Assembly (NCBI GenBank): GCA_016303225.1
Contig: JAEDMC010000179.1
Location: 1 to 5,683 of the forward strand
DNA length: 5,683 bases
Direction of reading: 5' to 3'
Source of the DNA: Kiritimatiellia bacterium
GTDB lineage: Bacteria; Verrucomicrobiota; Kiritimatiellia; RFP12; UBA1067
Part shown: piece after piece, positions 1 to 5,677 of the stretch
Position numbering within the stretch: the stretch's first letter is position 1
How the letters are laid out: each line of letters begins with the position of its first letter
Made by a program: the position numbers and the translations under genes
Notes under the pieces: model-generated
Told to the model about the DNA's origin: nothing
Seen by the model: only the letters and a program-made list of their open reading frames with translations
Database searches by the model: none

Positions 1-333
1 GGACCAACGACATATTCACTACGACATATTCACCGGGGTCTGACCCTCTTAGGTCGCGCGGCCGAACATCGCGACGCCCTGCAGAAGGGCGGTTTCCGGG
101 CCTACCGTCCGGGCATGAACTATCCGCTGCTGGAGGGGTGGAGCGAAACCGAGCGCATTTTCGCCGTCTACGCGCCGAACGTCGTGATTGATCTGCCGGA
201 CGACGGACGCAGGACGATCGTCGTCAACGCGACGGGCGCGGACAGGATCAGCGTCCGTGACGGCAAGGGCGTGCGGGACGTGGTCGTGGCGCCGTATTCC
301 GCCGTTACGCTATCCCCAGCGCCTGGAATTTGA
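1..333 (+). CDS. C-terminal fragment of an upstream protein, possibly a glycoside hydrolase (alpha-galactosidase-like); 5' end missing
   Basis: The frame is open from the window edge to a TGA at 331-333. Protein-like sequence begins near 52 (GRAAEHRDALQKGGF) and continues through an ATG at 115. That ATG has no Shine-Dalgarno sequence and is probably an internal methionine. The segment LLEGWSETERIFAVYAPNVV followed by short beta-strand-like stretches (RTIVVNATG, VRDVVVAPYSAVTL) resembles the C-terminal beta-sandwich domain of GH36/GH27-type alpha-galactosidases, where a conserved His-containing segment precedes a strand reading 'IFAVYAP'-like. No catalytic residues lie in this part, so the family call is tentative. 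Positions 1-51 are repeat-like DNA, so the gene may be interrupted there rather than simply continuing to the left. If it is a glycosidase, it would fit beside a sugar-acid operon. Confidence 0.45.
   Translation, partial: GPTTYSLRHIHRGLTLLGRAAEHRDALQKGGFRAYRPGMNYPLLEGWSETERIFAVYAPNVVIDLPDDGRRTIVVNATGADRISVRDGKGVRDVVVAPYSAVTLSPAPGI
7..33. repeat. Tandem 13-bp direct repeat (period 14)
   Basis: The 13-mer acgacatattcac occurs at 7-19 and again at 21-33, separated by a single t. It is AT-rich compared with the coding DNA that follows and sits directly beside the palindrome at 36-46. Paired copies next to a short palindrome are typical of dispersed intergenic repeats or the ends of small mobile elements. 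Only this one pair is visible, so the family is not identified. Confidence 0.6.
36..46. repeat. Short perfect palindrome, REP-like
   Basis: The sequence gggtc-t-gaccc is a perfect inverted repeat with 5-bp arms around one central base. It follows the tandem repeat at 7-33 by two bases. Palindromes of the gggtctgaccc kind occur as dispersed repeats in some GC-rich genomes, and REP sequences mobilised by Y1 (RAYT) transposases are one possible explanation. No transposase gene is visible here, so the REP label is inference. Confidence 0.4.
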
Positions 334-352
334 TAAAATACACGAACACGTG
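328..352 (+). promoter_or_regulatory. AT-rich stretch, possible promoter or operator of the operon
   Basis: An AT-rich island (tttgataaaatac, about 329-341) overlaps the stop codon of the upstream fragment, about 55 nt before the uxuA start. It contains a -10-like element (gataaa at 332-337 or taaaat at 334-339) but no matching -35 box at 16-18 nt. A CACGTG palindrome lies at 347-352. The location suits the operon promoter, but the match is weak and no regulator site can be assigned. Confidence 0.25.
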
Positions 353-393
353 GCGGGGAATCGGCCCTGCGGCACGTCAATCGGGAGGATTTC

Positions 394-1563
394 ATGAAAC
401 AGGGTTGGAGGTGGTATGGCGACCGGGATGCGATTTCGCTGAAGGAAATCCATCAGGCGGGCGTCACCGATGTCGTGGCGGCGCTGTACGAGCGCAAGCC
501 GGGCGAGGTGTGGCCGGTCGCTGAGATCAAGGCGCGCCAGAAGAAGGTGCGCGAGGCCGGCATGACGTGGAGCGTCGTCGAATCCGTGCCCGTCCACGAG
601 GACATCAAGAAGCGTACGGGCGATTACAAGAAGTATATCGCCAATTACAGGAAGACGCTCGAGAACCTGGCGAAGTGCGGCATCCGCACGGTCTGCTACA
701 ACTTCATGCCGATCCTCGACTGGACGCGCAGCGACCTCGCCTACGAGCTGCCCGACGGCTCGACGTGCCTCAACTACAACGAATACGAGGTAGCGGCCTT
801 CGACCTCTTCGCGCTCAGGCGTCCGAACGCGGAGAAGGACTATGACGCGAAGACGAAGGCGCGTGCGAAGAAGCTCTGGGCGAAGTACACGCCGAAAGAG
901 CGCAAGCGCGTCGAAAAGTCGATCCTGACCGGCCTTCCGGGAACGGTCGACGACCTGACGCCCGCGCAGTTCCTGAAAGAGCTCAAGACGTATGCCGGCA
1001 TCGACGACGCGAAGCTCCGGGCGAACCTGTATGCGTTCCTGAACGAGATCTCGCCGACCCTGGACAAGTGCGACGTCGACATGTGCATCCATCCGGACGA
1101 TCCGCCGCATCCGATCTTCGGGCTTCCGCGCGTCCTCTCGACCGCGAAGGACATCCGCCAGATGGTGAAGGAGTGCCCCTCGAAACACGTCGGCCTCACG
1201 CTCTGCACGGGGTCGCTGGGCGGTTCGCTCGAGAATGACGAGGTCGCGATCTTCAAGGAGTTCGCGCACCGCGTCTTCTTCTGCCATTTCCGCAACCTCG
1301 AATACGCGGAGCCGGGCGTCTTCCACGAGTCGCAGTGCCATCTCGTCGGCAAGACGAACCTGCCCGAGCTGATGCTCGCGTTCCTCAAGGAGGAGAAACG
1401 CCGGGGCGAGGGCATCGTGGTGCGTCCCGACCACGGGCGGCTGATGGAGATCGACAAGGGCCGCAAGTGCTACTGCGGCTACAGCTACGGCGGGCGTCTG
1501 ATCGGCCTCGCGGAGCTGCGGGGACTGGAAATCGGAATCAAGGCATTTGTGAAAGGACTCTAG
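394..1563 (+). CDS. uxuA: D-mannonate dehydratase UxuA
   Basis: Cytoplasmic enzyme that dehydrates D-mannonate to 2-keto-3-deoxy-D-gluconate, the last step of the glucuronate branch encoded here. The 389 residues match the usual UxuA length and align along the whole family: N-terminal KQGWRWYG, WSVVESVPVHEDIK (59-72), GIRTVCYNFMPILDWTR (96-112), IHPDDPPHPIFGLPR (232-246), CTGSLGG (271-277), RPDHG (344-348) and GLAELRGLE (371-379). His233, Cys271, His298 and Asp346 sit where the family places its metal (Mn2+) ligands in the TIM barrel. A strong GGAGG at 384-388, five bases before the ATG, fixes the start. It is the first gene of the operon, and its stop is 3 nt before the SDR start. One oddity is KCYCGYSYGG (358-367), where the enterobacterial enzyme has a sequence like TNPGYSAIG. 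It contains many cysteines. Confidence 0.96.
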   Translation: MKQGWRWYGDRDAISLKEIHQAGVTDVVAALYERKPGEVWPVAEIKARQKKVREAGMTWSVVESVPVHEDIKKRTGDYKKYIANYRKTLENLAKCGIRTVCYNFMPILDWTRSDLAYELPDGSTCLNYNEYEVAAFDLFALRRPNAEKDYDAKTKARAKKLWAKYTPKERKRVEKSILTGLPGTVDDLTPAQFLKELKTYAGIDDAKLRANLYAFLNEISPTLDKCDVDMCIHPDDPPHPIFGLPRVLSTAKDIRQMVKECPSKHVGLTLCTGSLGGSLENDEVAIFKEFAHRVFFCHFRNLEYAEPGVFHESQCHLVGKTNLPELMLAFLKEEKRRGEGIVVRPDHGRLMEIDKGRKCYCGYSYGGRLIGLAELRGLEIGIKAFVKGL

Positions 1564-1566
1564 GAG

Positions 1567-2409
1567 ATGAAGATCGTCAGAGAAAAGGGTGTCGAAGGCA
1601 AGGTCATCGTCTGTACGGGCGCGGCGGGCGTGCTCTGTTCGAGCATGACGGAGGACCTGCTGCGCCACGGCGCGAAGGTCGCGGTGCTGGATCTCCGCAA
1701 GGACGTCGCGGAGCGGTTCGTGAAGTCGCTGCAGAAGAAGGGGCTCAAGGACTGCATCGCCGTCGAAGCGAACGTCCTCGACAAGGACTCGCTCGAGGCG
1801 GCGAAGAAGGTCGTCCTCAAGAAGTGGCGGCGCATCGACGTGCTCATCAACGGCGCGGGCGGCAATCATCCGAAGGGTACGACGCCGGCCGAGCAGATGA
1901 CGAAGGAGACGAAGTTCGAGGACTCGTTCTTCGGTCTCGGCGCGGAGGGCTTCGAGTTCGTGAACCGGCTCAACCTCATCGGCACGATCCTTCCCTGCCA
2001 GGTGTTCTGCAAGGAGATGCTGAAGAAGGGCGGCGCCGTCCTCAACTTCTGCTCGATGGCGGCGTACCAGCCGCTCACCAAGGTCGCGGCCTACGGCGCG
2101 GCGAAGGCGGGCATCAAGAACTTCACGGAGTTCCTCGCGACGCATCTTGCGCCGATGGGCATTCGCGTCAACGCGCTTGCGCCGGGCTTCTTCATCACGA
2201 ACCAGAACCGGTTCCTGATGCTTGAGAAGGACGGCAAGACGCTGACGGCGCGCGGCAACAAGGTGATCGCCAAGACGCCGATGCGCAAGTTCGGCCAGCC
2301 GAGCGACCTCCACGGCGCGGCGCGTTTCCTCATTTCGGACGAGGCGTCGTTCATCACGGGCGTGACGCTTCCGGTCGACGGCGGCTTCGTCTGCTATTCC
2401 GGAGTCTGA
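1567..2409 (+). CDS. uxuB: SDR-family D-mannonate oxidoreductase (fructuronate reductase)
   Basis: Predicted cytoplasmic NAD(P)H-dependent reductase converting D-fructuronate to D-mannonate. At 280 residues it is a classical short-chain dehydrogenase, not the long-chain mannitol-dehydrogenase-type UxuB of E. coli; it resembles B. subtilis YjmF (UxuB). The nucleotide-binding motif is TGAAGVLC (18-25), followed by AVLDL (39-43), NGAGGNHPKG (95-104), catalytic Ser163, Tyr176 and Lys180 (YGAAK), APGFF (205-209) and a C-terminal DGGF...YSGV. The segment FFGLGAEGFEFVNRLNLIGT (121-140) is typical of this subgroup. The glycine expected near the end of the TGxxxGxG motif is replaced by VLC, also usual for the subgroup. 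The ATG lies 3 nt after the uxuA stop. AGGAG (1562-1566) abuts it with no spacer, so aaagga at 1552-1557 or coupling to uxuA probably drives initiation. Substrate is inferred from neighbours; KDG or gluconate dehydrogenases are close relatives. Confidence 0.88.
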   Translation: MKIVREKGVEGKVIVCTGAAGVLCSSMTEDLLRHGAKVAVLDLRKDVAERFVKSLQKKGLKDCIAVEANVLDKDSLEAAKKVVLKKWRRIDVLINGAGGNHPKGTTPAEQMTKETKFEDSFFGLGAEGFEFVNRLNLIGTILPCQVFCKEMLKKGGAVLNFCSMAAYQPLTKVAAYGAAKAGIKNFTEFLATHLAPMGIRVNALAPGFFITNQNRFLMLEKDGKTLTARGNKVIAKTPMRKFGQPSDLHGAARFLISDEASFITGVTLPVDGGFVCYSGV

Positions 2410-2440
2410 CCCCGTAGGGGCGGGCTCTGGCCGCCCCGCC
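2410..2440 (+). repeat. GC-rich hairpin just after the SDR stop; dispersed repeat or attenuator-like
   Basis: A perfect 7-bp stem (ggggcgg at 2417-2423 with ccgcccc at 2431-2437) closes a 7-nt loop. Immediately upstream, cccc at 2410-2413 can pair instead with gggg at 2417-2420 across gta, so two structures compete. No T-run follows, so a classical intrinsic terminator is not supported. The 'gtaggggcggg...gccgccccg' style resembles dispersed intergenic palindromes found in many bacteria. Between two genes of one pathway it could stabilise the upstream mRNA end or dampen expression of the transporter and uxaC. Confidence 0.5.
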
Positions 2441-2493
2441 CTGCGCAGAAAACGCCGCAAACGTCCGTGCATGAAATATAGGAGCAGAGAGAC

Positions 2494-3966
2494 ATGAAGG
2501 AGAAGATGTCGAATTTCCGCTGGGTGATCTGTTCGTTGCTGTTCTTCGCGACGACCGTCAACTACCTCGACCGGCAGGTGCTGTCGCTTACGTACAAGGA
2601 CTTCATCGCGCCGGTGTTCAACTGGTCGGACAACGACTACGGGACGATCACGGCGGTCTTCTCGATCGTCTATGCGCTCTCCAACCTTGTCGCGGGTAAG
2701 TTCATCGACTGGCTCGGCACGAAGAAGGGCTATCTCTGGGCGATCTTCATCTGGTCTCTCGGCGCCTGCCTGCATGCGGTCTGCGGCGTCGGCACGCACT
2801 GGCTGAACGGCCTCGGCATGACGATGGTCATCGGCATGTCGATCTCCGTCTGGCTCTTCCTCGCCTGCCGCACGGTCCTGGCGCTCGGCGAGGCGGGGAA
2901 CTTCCCGGCGGCGATCAAGGTAACGGCCGAGTATTTTCCGAAGAAGGACCGCGCGTTCGCGACGTCGATCTTCAACTCGGGATCTTCCGTCGGCGCCCTC
3001 GCGGCTCCGCTCACGATTCCGCTCATCGCCAAGTACTGCGGATGGGAGATGGCCTTCATCATCATCGGTGCGCTTGGCTTCGTCTGGATGATCTTCTGGT
3101 TCGCGCTGTACGAGAAACCCGAGAAGAGCAAGCGCGTCGACAAGGCCGAGCTGGACTATATCCATCAGGATGACGGCGCGGTATCGCAGAGCCAGGCGGC
3201 CGGTCGGCCGGGCAACGAGCCGAAGATCTCCTACGCCAAGGCGTTCTCGCTGCCCCAGACCTGGGCGCTGGTGTTGGGCCGGTTCCTGACGGACGGCGTA
3301 TGGTGGTTCTTCCTCTTCTGGACGCCGGGCTATCTCTCGGACCAGTTCGGCTACAAGAGCTCGGACGGCATGGGCATGGCGCTGATCTTCACGCTCTACG
3401 CGATCGTCACGTTCGTCTCGATCTACCTCTGCAGACTGCCGACGTACATGGTCGACAAGAAGGGGATGAACGCCTACGAGGGGCGCATGGTCGCGATGTT
3501 CGTCTTCGCGTGCTTCCCGCTCCTCGCGCTCGGCGCCCAGCCGCTCGGTTCGGTCTCGGCGTGGTTCCCGGCGGTGCTGATCGGCCTCGCCTGCGCGGGG
3601 CACCAGGCGTGGAGCGCGAATGTCTATTCCGTCGTCGGCGACATGTTCCCGAAGTCCACGATCGGCACGCTGACGGGCATCGCGCAGTTCGCGGCGGGCT
3701 GCGGCAGCTTCATCGTCAACAAGAGCGCGGGCAAGCTCTTCACCTACGCCTCCGGCACGACGATGGTCGACGGCCAGGAGGTCGAGATGACGAAGAAGCT
3801 CCTCGAGGGCGGCGCGGCCTACGTGCGTCCCGCGATGGAGTTCCTCGGCTACACGGGCAAGCCGGCCGGCTACTGCATCGTCTTCGGCTATTGCGCCGTC
3901 GCGTATCTCCTCGGCTGGTGCTGCATGAAGACGCTGGTCCCCCACTACAAGAAGGTCGAACTGTAA
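2494..3966 (+). CDS. exuT: MFS hexuronate (glucuronate/galacturonate) transporter, ExuT type
   Basis: Inner-membrane proton symporter of the MFS anion:cation symporter family, predicted to import D-glucuronate. The 490 residues show about 12 hydrophobic segments (roughly 8-28, 48-68, 78-98, 108-130, 155-178, 183-205, 256-278, 292-312, 330-348, 352-376, 386-408, 457-478). TVNYLDRQVLS (21-31) lies in TM1, the MFS motif A GKFIDWLGTKKGY (68-80) follows TM2, and LGEAGNFPAAIKVTAEYFPKKDRA (131-154) with the NSGSSVGALAAP segment (161-172) is characteristic of ExuT/GudP-like carriers. A charged cytoplasmic loop spans 206-248. It is longer than typical ExuT owing partly to a hydrophilic insert at about 420-455 before the last helix. 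The start is set by AGGAG at 2480-2484, nine bases upstream; ATG 2506 is a possible alternative. Substrate is inferred from the operon; close relatives carry galactonate or glucarate. Confidence 0.88.
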   Translation: MKEKMSNFRWVICSLLFFATTVNYLDRQVLSLTYKDFIAPVFNWSDNDYGTITAVFSIVYALSNLVAGKFIDWLGTKKGYLWAIFIWSLGACLHAVCGVGTHWLNGLGMTMVIGMSISVWLFLACRTVLALGEAGNFPAAIKVTAEYFPKKDRAFATSIFNSGSSVGALAAPLTIPLIAKYCGWEMAFIIIGALGFVWMIFWFALYEKPEKSKRVDKAELDYIHQDDGAVSQSQAAGRPGNEPKISYAKAFSLPQTWALVLGRFLTDGVWWFFLFWTPGYLSDQFGYKSSDGMGMALIFTLYAIVTFVSIYLCRLPTYMVDKKGMNAYEGRMVAMFVFACFPLLALGAQPLGSVSAWFPAVLIGLACAGHQAWSANVYSVVGDMFPKSTIGTLTGIAQFAAGCGSFIVNKSAGKLFTYASGTTMVDGQEVEMTKKLLEGGAAYVRPAMEFLGYTGKPAGYCIVFGYCAVAYLLGWCCMKTLVPHYKKVEL

Positions 3967-3967
3967 A

Positions 3968-5395
3968 ATGAACAAGAAGCCCTTTATCCACGACGATTTC
4001 CTCTTGACCACGAAGGCGGCCCGGGAGCTGTATCACGGCTACGCGGAGAAGATGCCGATCATCGACTATCACTGCCATCTGCCGCCGGCGGAGATTGCCG
4101 AGGACAAGCGCTGGGACGACATCGCCGACGTGTGGCTCGGCGGCGACCACTACAAGTGGCGTCAGATGCGCACGTGCGGCTTCGAGGAGAGGCTCTGCTC
4201 GGGACGCGGCAAGGACGGCCGCGCAAGCGGCTGGGAGCGTTTCGAAGCGTTCGCAAAGACGATGGAGCGTCTCGTCAAGAATCCGCTCTTCGACTGGTCG
4301 CACCTCGAGCTCGCGCGCTACTTCAATGTCACGGAGCGGCTGTGCGGGGCGAGTGCGAAGCGCATCTACGCGAAGTGCAACCGCGAGCTGGCGAAGAAGG
4401 GCTTCTCGGCCCGGGGGCTCATGAAGCGCTCGAACGTCAGGGTCGTCTGCACGACGGACGATCCGGTCGACTCGCTCGAGCACCATCTCGCGATCGCGAA
4501 GGAGCCGTTCGGCACGCGGGTCCTGCCCGCCTGGCGCAGCGACAAGGCCTCGAAGATCGAGAACCTCCCGGCGTGGAACGCCTGGATGGACAGGCTCGCG
4601 GCGGCCGCGGAGACCCCGGTCAGGACGTATGACGACTTTCTCGGCGCGATGGCGAAGCGCCACGCGTTCTTCGAGAAGGCGGGCTGCGTGGTGTCCGACT
4701 ACGGCCTAACCGAGATCTTCGCCGCGTCCTATACCGAGGGCGAGGTCGCGCGCGTCTTCAAGAAGGCGCGCGCCGGCAAGGCGGTGACGCCCGAGGAGGC
4801 GCTCAAGTTCAAGAGCGCGTGGCTCTTCGAGGGACTCAGGGCGGACGCGAAGGCGAACTGGACGACGCAGCTTCACTACAACTGCCTGCGCGACCTCAAC
4901 GGCGCGATGTTCGACGCGATGGGTCCCGACACGGGCTTCGACTCGATCGGCGACTGGTCGGTGACGGAGTCGCTCGCGCGGCTCTTCGACCGTCTCGAGC
5001 GCGCGGACGCGCTGCCGCGGACGATCCTCTACTCGCTCAATCCGAAGGACAACGAGATGCTCGCGTCGGTGATGGGATGCTTCCAGAAGGCGCCGGACGT
5101 GGGCAAGCTCCAGCTCGGCGCGGCGTGGTGGTTCCTCGACCAGAAGGACGGCATGCGCAAGCAGCTCGAGACGCTTTCCGCGCTCGGCGCGCTCGGCACG
5201 TTCGTCGGCATGCTCACCGACTCGCGCAGCTTCCTGAGCTACACGCGCCACGAGTACTTCCGCCGGCTCCTGTGCCAGAAGCTCGGCGAGGAGGTCGAGA
5301 AGGGCGAGATCCCGAACGACCTCAAGTGGCTCGGGCCGATCGTGAGCGACATCAGCTTCAACAACGCGAACAGGTATTTCGGGTTCGGGGCCTAA
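3968..5395 (+). CDS. uxaC: Glucuronate isomerase UxaC (uronate isomerase)
   Basis: Cytoplasmic enzyme isomerising D-glucuronate to D-fructuronate (and D-galacturonate to D-tagaturonate), the first intracellular step of the pathway. Its 475 residues match the family's usual ~470 and align throughout with E. coli UxaC: FIHDDFLLTTKAARELYHGYA (6-26), DYHCHLPP (33-40) with metal-site His35 and His37, GDHYKWRQMRT (59-69), NPLFDWSHLEL (105-115), TTDDPVDSLEHH (162-173), LPAWRSDKA (186-194), GFDSIGD (323-329), LYSLNPKDNEM (354-364), AAWWFLDQKDGM (385-396) and GMLTDSRSFLSYTRHEYFRR (414-433). It is a divergent amidohydrolase-superfamily TIM barrel. The ATG lies one base after the transporter stop; the only candidate ribosome site, agaagg at 3950-3955, is 12 nt away, so coupling to transporter translation is likely. 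It is the last gene of the operon. Confidence 0.97.
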   Translation: MNKKPFIHDDFLLTTKAARELYHGYAEKMPIIDYHCHLPPAEIAEDKRWDDIADVWLGGDHYKWRQMRTCGFEERLCSGRGKDGRASGWERFEAFAKTMERLVKNPLFDWSHLELARYFNVTERLCGASAKRIYAKCNRELAKKGFSARGLMKRSNVRVVCTTDDPVDSLEHHLAIAKEPFGTRVLPAWRSDKASKIENLPAWNAWMDRLAAAAETPVRTYDDFLGAMAKRHAFFEKAGCVVSDYGLTEIFAASYTEGEVARVFKKARAGKAVTPEEALKFKSAWLFEGLRADAKANWTTQLHYNCLRDLNGAMFDAMGPDTGFDSIGDWSVTESLARLFDRLERADALPRTILYSLNPKDNEMLASVMGCFQKAPDVGKLQLGAAWWFLDQKDGMRKQLETLSALGALGTFVGMLTDSRSFLSYTRHEYFRRLLCQKLGEEVEKGEIPNDLKWLGPIVSDISFNNANRYFGFGA

Positions 5396-5408
5396 AGCCA
5401 GCGGACTG

Positions 5409-5418
5409 GTGACGTCAC
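5409..5418. promoter_or_regulatory. 10-bp perfect palindrome, possible operator
   Basis: The sequence gtgacgtcac is perfectly palindromic with a central CG, 14 bases after the uxaC stop. A CG-centred palindrome fits the general shape of LacI-family operators, but no second copy is seen in the window and no regulator gene is present. It could serve a gene beyond the window edge or be chance. Confidence 0.25.
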
Positions 5419-5442
5419 GGAAGAAAGGCAACGACACTGGAA

Positions 5443-5474
5443 ACGAAGATTCTGCGCAAATTAACCTTCTTCGT
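5443..5474 (+). terminator. Weak hairpin downstream of uxaC, candidate operon end
   Basis: Seven-base arms acgaaga (5443-5449) and tcttcgt (5468-5474) can pair around an 18-nt loop, about 48 nt after the uxaC stop. The stem is only 3/7 GC and no T-run follows, so it is a poor intrinsic terminator. It is listed because it is the nearest sizeable inverted repeat after the operon. Confidence 0.2.
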
Positions 5475-5650
5475 AAAGTCTCGTTACTTGAGTTCCGCGT
5501 GGCCAGCAGTTCAGACGCTGTGAAGCCGACGCCGAGCGCCCGAATCGGTTTTGGACGCGCGGGCGCGGCGGGGCATAGAAGGACGACGCGCCTTGAAAGT
5601 TCAGTCAGGAACTTGGGAGGCCTCGCAAGAATGCACCGAAGAGCGGAGCT

Positions 5651-5677
5651 CGAAGGGAACCTTCGGCGCAAGCCGAA
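5651..5677 (+). other. Two overlapping, mutually exclusive hairpins
   Basis: Arms cgaagg (5651-5656) and ccttcg (5660-5665) close a gaa loop. The overlapping arms ttcggc (5662-5667) and gccgaa (5672-5677) close a gcaa loop, which is a GNRA tetraloop. The two stems share 5662-5665 and cannot form together. Switch-like RNA is one reading; chance in repeat-like DNA is another. Confidence 0.35.

Larger units (their letters stand above)
394..5395 (+). other. Predicted glucuronate utilisation operon (uxuA - SDR uxuB - exuT - uxaC)
   Basis: Four same-strand genes have gaps of 3, 84 and 1 nt and encode consecutive steps: uptake, isomerisation, reduction and dehydration to KDG. Physical order is not reaction order; the last two enzymatic steps come first. 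Only the 84-nt gap, with its hairpin, could separate expression units. Co-transcription is inferred from spacing and function. Confidence 0.85.

Noticed and set aside
115..333. Complete 72-residue small protein starting at ATG 115
   Set aside because: There is no Shine-Dalgarno sequence before 115, and protein-like sequence in the same frame extends upstream to about 52, so the ATG is more likely an internal Met of a longer protein.
1335..2225. 296-codon overlapping + strand frame across the uxuA/SDR junction
   Set aside because: Low-complexity, Arg/Gly/Ala-rich out-of-frame translation of two well-supported genes.
2417..2437. Intrinsic transcription terminator after the SDR gene
   Set aside because: The stem is strong but lacks a following T-run, and the next genes belong to the same pathway, so a full stop in transcription is unlikely.
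310..4011. 1233-codon open frame on the minus strand
   Set aside because: It is codon-aligned antisense to three strongly recognisable genes, is extremely rich in Arg, Glu, Asp and Leu, and shows no family motifs. It arises because those genes avoid TTA, CTA and TCA.
4706..5671. 321-codon minus-strand frame covering the 3' flank and uxaC
   Set aside because: It begins at a TTG without a ribosome site, uses codons unlike the neighbours in its first third, and then becomes the antisense shadow of uxaC.
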